Shown here piece by piece: positions 6,237 through 8,220 of a DNA stretch of 8,220 nucleotides. Under the pieces are notes generated by a model. It made no database searches, was not told the origin of the DNA, and saw only the letters and a program-made list of their open reading frames with translations. The stretch lies in contig JAEZGP010000541.1 of the NCBI GenBank assembly GCA_023437285.1, positions 1-8,220 of the forward strand. The letters run 5' to 3'. The DNA is from Actinomycetes bacterium (GTDB lineage: Bacteria; Actinomycetota; Actinomycetes; Mycobacteriales; Micromonosporaceae). A program made the translations under genes and the position numbers. Numbering within the stretch: position 1 is the stretch's first letter; every line of letters starts with the position of its first letter.

Positions 6237-7495
6237 TAGCGGCGGTGTAGCGGGAACATGCCCAGCTTGCCGTGGTATTCGCGGCCCAGGACGTCGGTGT
6301 CCGAACCGACGTAGAGCCCGTGGTCGGTGGCCACCATGACGCTGACGCCCTTGCCCCGCAGCCGGGTCGGGTTCCACGGCAGCACGCTGCCGTCGCGCGG
6401 GTCCAGCGCGGCGATGCCGATCCGGGAGATGGCACCCCGACCGGCGAAGTTGCGACCGTACGGGTTGCTCATCCAGCGCTGGTGGCCGCCCACGTACACG
6501 GCCGCGCCGGTTATCGTCACGGCGGTCAGCGTGTCGCCGCCGGTGTGGTTGACCCACGTCGGGCCGTGCGCGCCGGACCCGCGCGGGTCGAACCGGGCCG
6601 CCGTGTCACACATGCGGCGCGGCCCCGACACGGCGCCGGTCGTGACCACCACGAAGTACGAGCCGGTGGGCGAGAAGTCGACGGCGCGCATGTACGTGTC
6701 GAACACGCGGTGGCACCAGTCGTCGTAGGCCATCGTGTACCAGGGGTCGACCGTGGGCCGGCGGCCGCCGACGTTGAGCACGGCGAGTTGCGAGCGCGGC
6801 TCGCCGTTGACCCGGGTGATCTCGCCGATGATGACCATGCGCTGGCCGTCCGGGCTCAGGGCCGTGTCCTGGATCTTCACGCGCGGGTGGTTGGGGGCGG
6901 TGATCTGCACGTCGAAGCTCGGGTCGGGCCAGCCGGTCTGGCTGTCCAGCCGGGCGAGTACGGGCTGGCGCTGGTTGCCGACGTAGCTGAAGGTGCCGGC
7001 GACGTAGAGCGCGCCGCCGTGCAGCTCCATCGACTTGACCTCGCCGTTGCCGATCGTTCCCGCGAACCCGTCCGTGATCCCGCCGTTGTTGAGGTTCAGG
7101 CGGACGACGCCACGGCGGCGCTCGCCGTTGACGACACGGAACCCGCCGCCCACGTACACGGTGTTGTTCGGGCCGGCGAGCAGCGAGTTGACCGGGCCGT
7201 CGAGGGAGGGCCGGAAATCGACGAGCCCGCCCGTCGTGCTGTCGAAGGCGAAGATGTACGGCTGGTAGTACGACTGGCGGGTGCCGGCCGGGGAGATGCG
7301 GGCGAAGTTGCCGCCGACCACCACGGTGCGTCCGACGACGGCGATCGCGTTGACCTCTCCGTCACGGACGTGCGGCGTCCAGTCGACCGGGTTTTCGCCG
7401 ACCACCGATGGCTGCTGGATGTCGGCGTTGCCCGGCGTGGCCCAGCAGAGCAACGTCACGGCGGTGGCGGCAAGGGCAGCCAGGTATCGACGCAT
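6236..7495 (-). CDS. Secreted beta-propeller protein (delta-60/DUF5122-like repeats)
   Basis: The 419-residue product starts with a Sec signal peptide: basic MRRY, hydrophobic core to about residue 19, and a likely cut after PGNA (24). The mature part is built from recurring blades of the type Val-Tyr-Val-Gly-Gly-x-Phe...Asn-Gly...Arg...Leu-Asp...Gly, seen at about 58-90, 113-140, 162-190, 220-245, 332-370 and 393-419. This resembles the delta-60/DUF5122 propeller repeats found in many secreted actinobacterial proteins. Only two cysteines occur in the mature chain (261 in DDWCHR and 296 in RRMCDT), probably a disulfide. No catalytic motif is visible, so it may be a binding or structural exoprotein. 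The ATG has GGGGGA (7506-7501) 5 nt upstream. Leu-Leu-Cys in the signal core lacks a proper lipobox. A GC hairpin follows the stop. Confidence 0.88.
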   Translation of the reverse strand: MRRYLAALAATAVTLLCWATPGNADIQQPSVVGENPVDWTPHVRDGEVNAIAVVGRTVVVGGNFARISPAGTRQSYYQPYIFAFDSTTGGLVDFRPSLDGPVNSLLAGPNNTVYVGGGFRVVNGERRRGVVRLNLNNGGITDGFAGTIGNGEVKSMELHGGALYVAGTFSYVGNQRQPVLARLDSQTGWPDPSFDVQITAPNHPRVKIQDTALSPDGQRMVIIGEITRVNGEPRSQLAVLNVGGRRPTVDPWYTMAYDDWCHRVFDTYMRAVDFSPTGSYFVVVTTGAVSGPRRMCDTAARFDPRGSGAHGPTWVNHTGGDTLTAVTITGAAVYVGGHQRWMSNPYGRNFAGRGAISRIGIAALDPRDGSVLPWNPTRLRGKGVSVMVATDHGLYVGSDTDVLGREYHGKLGMFPLHRR

Positions 7496-7584
7496 CGGAT
7501 TCCCCCAAAGATTGACGCACCCGGCACAACGATCAGGCGACCAGGCGCGTAGCGGGAGTAACCGACGTAATTACCGATTCGTCC
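7496..7584 (-). promoter_or_regulatory. Upstream region of the beta-propeller gene
   Basis: This 89-base gap holds the ribosome site GGGGGA (7506-7501) and, farther out, the most A/T-containing stretch nearby (7556-7590, with GGTAATTACG), where a promoter would be expected. I could not assign a -10/-35 pair with correct spacing. The gene upstream on the same strand ends at 7585, so read-through from it is also possible. Confidence 0.35.
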
Positions 7585-7929
7585 CTAATTGGCCGAGGGG
7601 GTCGGCGCCGCGCCACCGTTCGGACGGCCCGACGGGCGGAGCGCGGCGCACGCCTTCTCCGCCGCGGCGAGCTTCGGATCGGCGGTGTTGAGCTGGCCCG
7701 GCCTGGCCGGACTCGACACGCCGTTCTCAGCCAGGCAGTTGCGGTACGCCGCCAACGCCGAGTTGTCGGCGCCGCCGAAACCACCGGGGCCGCCCTGTCC
7801 GCCACCGGGCCCGCCGCTCGGGCGTACCGACGCGCACGCCTCCTGGGCCTTCTGCCACGTCTCCTGGTCGACACCCTCCGGCATGAAGCCGCCGAAGCCG
7901 CCGCCACCGGGAGGGCCGCTCGGCGGAGC
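7585..7929 (-). CDS. Gly-rich protein with paired Cys motifs, N-terminus missing
   Basis: The readable part is 114 residues and begins inside Gly/Pro-rich sequence (APPSGPPGGGGFGGF) that merges into a homopolymer tract; the in-frame ATG at 7884 could be used, but coding character continues above it. The body shows ETWQKAQEACASVRPSGG, a Gly-rich linker, then ALAAYRNCLAENGV (start near 7758) and DPKLAAAEKACAALRPSG. This is a two-part pattern: Cys-Leu-x-x-Asn-Gly-Val, followed about 30 residues on by Lys-Ala-Cys-x-x-Leu. It resembles secreted actinobacterial proteins with repeated Cys-Met/Leu-x-x-(N/H)-Gly-Val motifs, often encoded near ABC or efflux genes (family recognised from memory). The first half of repeat one is absent, so the real protein is longer and probably carried a signal peptide. 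Function is unknown. Confidence 0.7.
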   Translation of the reverse strand, partial: APPSGPPGGGGFGGFMPEGVDQETWQKAQEACASVRPSGGPGGGQGGPGGFGGADNSALAAYRNCLAENGVSSPARPGQLNTADPKLAAAEKACAALRPSGRPNGGAAPTPSAN

Positions 7930-7930
7930 G

Positions 7931-7962
7931 CCCCCGCCCCCCCCCCCCGCGCGCGGGGGGGG
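7931..7962. other. Poly-C / poly-G palindromic tract, probable assembly join
   Basis: Five C, one G and twelve C residues are followed by GCGCGC and eight G residues. Positions 7941-7962 form a perfect 22-bp palindrome (C8, GCGCGC, G8) with no A or T in the whole 32 bases. Two divergent coding frames are both cut at their 5' ends here: the Cys-motif protein to the left and a membrane protein to the right. Part of the C run can be read as poly-glycine by the left gene, so some may be genuine. A join of two ends carrying G-homopolymer sequencing artefacts would look like this. Confidence 0.65.
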
Positions 7963-7964
7963 CG

Positions 7965-8220
7965 GCCGCCACGGTCTGCCTGGTGCTGGTCGTCCTCGGC
8001 TGCATCTTCGGCGGCCCCAGCCCGCGGGTGCTGGTGAACCTGACCGCCTCGGCGATCGCGATCGGGATCATCCTGGTGGCGACCGCGACCGGGATCGGCT
8101 CGCTGCTCGGCTGGGCCGCGCGCGACACCATGGCGAACCTGGCGCTGGCCAGCGGCATGTTCGTGCGCGCGCTGCCGGTCGTGCTGCTGACGTTCCTGGT
8201 GTTCTTCAACACCTATGTGT
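7965..8220 (+). CDS. Membrane-protein fragment, both ends missing
   Basis: One frame of 85 codons from 7965 runs open to the end of the window with almost exclusively G/C third positions. It has no credible start: the first GTG (7983) falls within a hydrophobic helix. The segment reads as the end of one transmembrane helix (TVCLVLVVLGCIFGG), a loop, a second helix in VNLTASAIAIGIILVATATG with GSLLGWAARDTM after it, and a third, ALPVVLLTFLVFFNTYV, at the window edge. It resembles conserved actinobacterial integral membrane proteins with an Ala-Leu-Pro-(V/L)-(V/L)-Leu-Leu segment before an aromatic-Asn motif, but I cannot name the family. The missing N-terminus coincides with the homopolymer palindrome at 7931-7962. 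It might not be linked to its left neighbour in the real genome. Confidence 0.7.

Noticed and set aside
6120..6557. Upstream extension of the VOC frame to 6557
   Set aside because: The extra residues are Arg-rich noise lying across the end of the propeller gene. The ATG at 6119 has a strong GAGGAGA site and gives the normal VOC length.
7461..7495. Propeller protein as a lipoprotein (Leu-Leu-Cys at residues 15-17)
   Set aside because: The residue before Cys is Leu rather than Gly, Ala or Ser, and a better signal peptidase I site follows at residue 24.
6272..7552. Long + strand open frame of about 426 codons opposite the propeller gene
   Set aside because: It is the antisense shadow of a gene with a clear signal peptide and repeats. 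The translation is low-complexity, rich in Arg, Ala, Val and His, as expected from GC-rich antisense frames.
7727..8212. - strand frame of 161 codons across the homopolymer tract
   Set aside because: It joins antisense of the membrane fragment to an off-frame reading of the Cys-motif gene. The + strand frame has much better codon bias and hydrophobic pattern.

Overview
This is very GC-rich actinobacterial DNA. Nearly every third codon position is G or C, GTG starts are used, intergenic gaps are short, and strong AGGAGG-type ribosome sites sit beside genes with no recognisable one. The protein families (DUF6343-type small membrane protein, MOSC protein, HTH_42 winged-helix protein, ROK regulator, Cfp30B-like VOC protein, secreted propeller) suit a filamentous actinomycete, and the overall flavour suggests Micromonosporaceae. 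That placement is an inference. No tRNA, rRNA, CRISPR array, transposase, integrase or phage gene was seen.

Layout. (1) 1-841, + strand: a multi-pass membrane protein whose true start may lie before the window. (2) 840-929: a decaying 18-bp tandem repeat where that gene converges with the next unit. (3) 2701-920, - strand: a two-gene unit, winged-helix HTH_42 protein then MOSC protein, separated by 9 nt. (4) 2702-2812: a divergent promoter region. (5) 2813-5355, + strand: ROK regulator, DUF6343-like membrane protein, DJ-1/PfpI protein and a four-helix membrane protein. The middle pair is clearly an operon (4-nt gap, ribosome site inside the preceding stop). (6) 7929-5361, - strand: a Cys-motif Gly-rich protein (N-terminus missing), a secreted beta-propeller protein and a two-domain VOC protein. 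(7) 7931-7962: a pure G/C palindromic homopolymer tract. (8) 7965-8220, + strand: a membrane-protein fragment with neither end in the window.

Most genes look like ordinary accessory or housekeeping functions of a soil actinomycete: sensing or regulation (ROK), stress-type proteins (PfpI, VOC), possible DNA repair (HTH_42), secreted products and unknown membrane proteins. I see no coherent new multi-gene system. The points most worth checking are the homopolymer palindrome that beheads two divergent genes (probably an assembly join), a hairpin that would hide the ribosome site of the DUF6343/PfpI operon, a ROK protein lacking the kinase catalytic Asp, an AlkZ-type Gln-x-Gln motif in the winged-helix protein, and the 18-bp repeat array.
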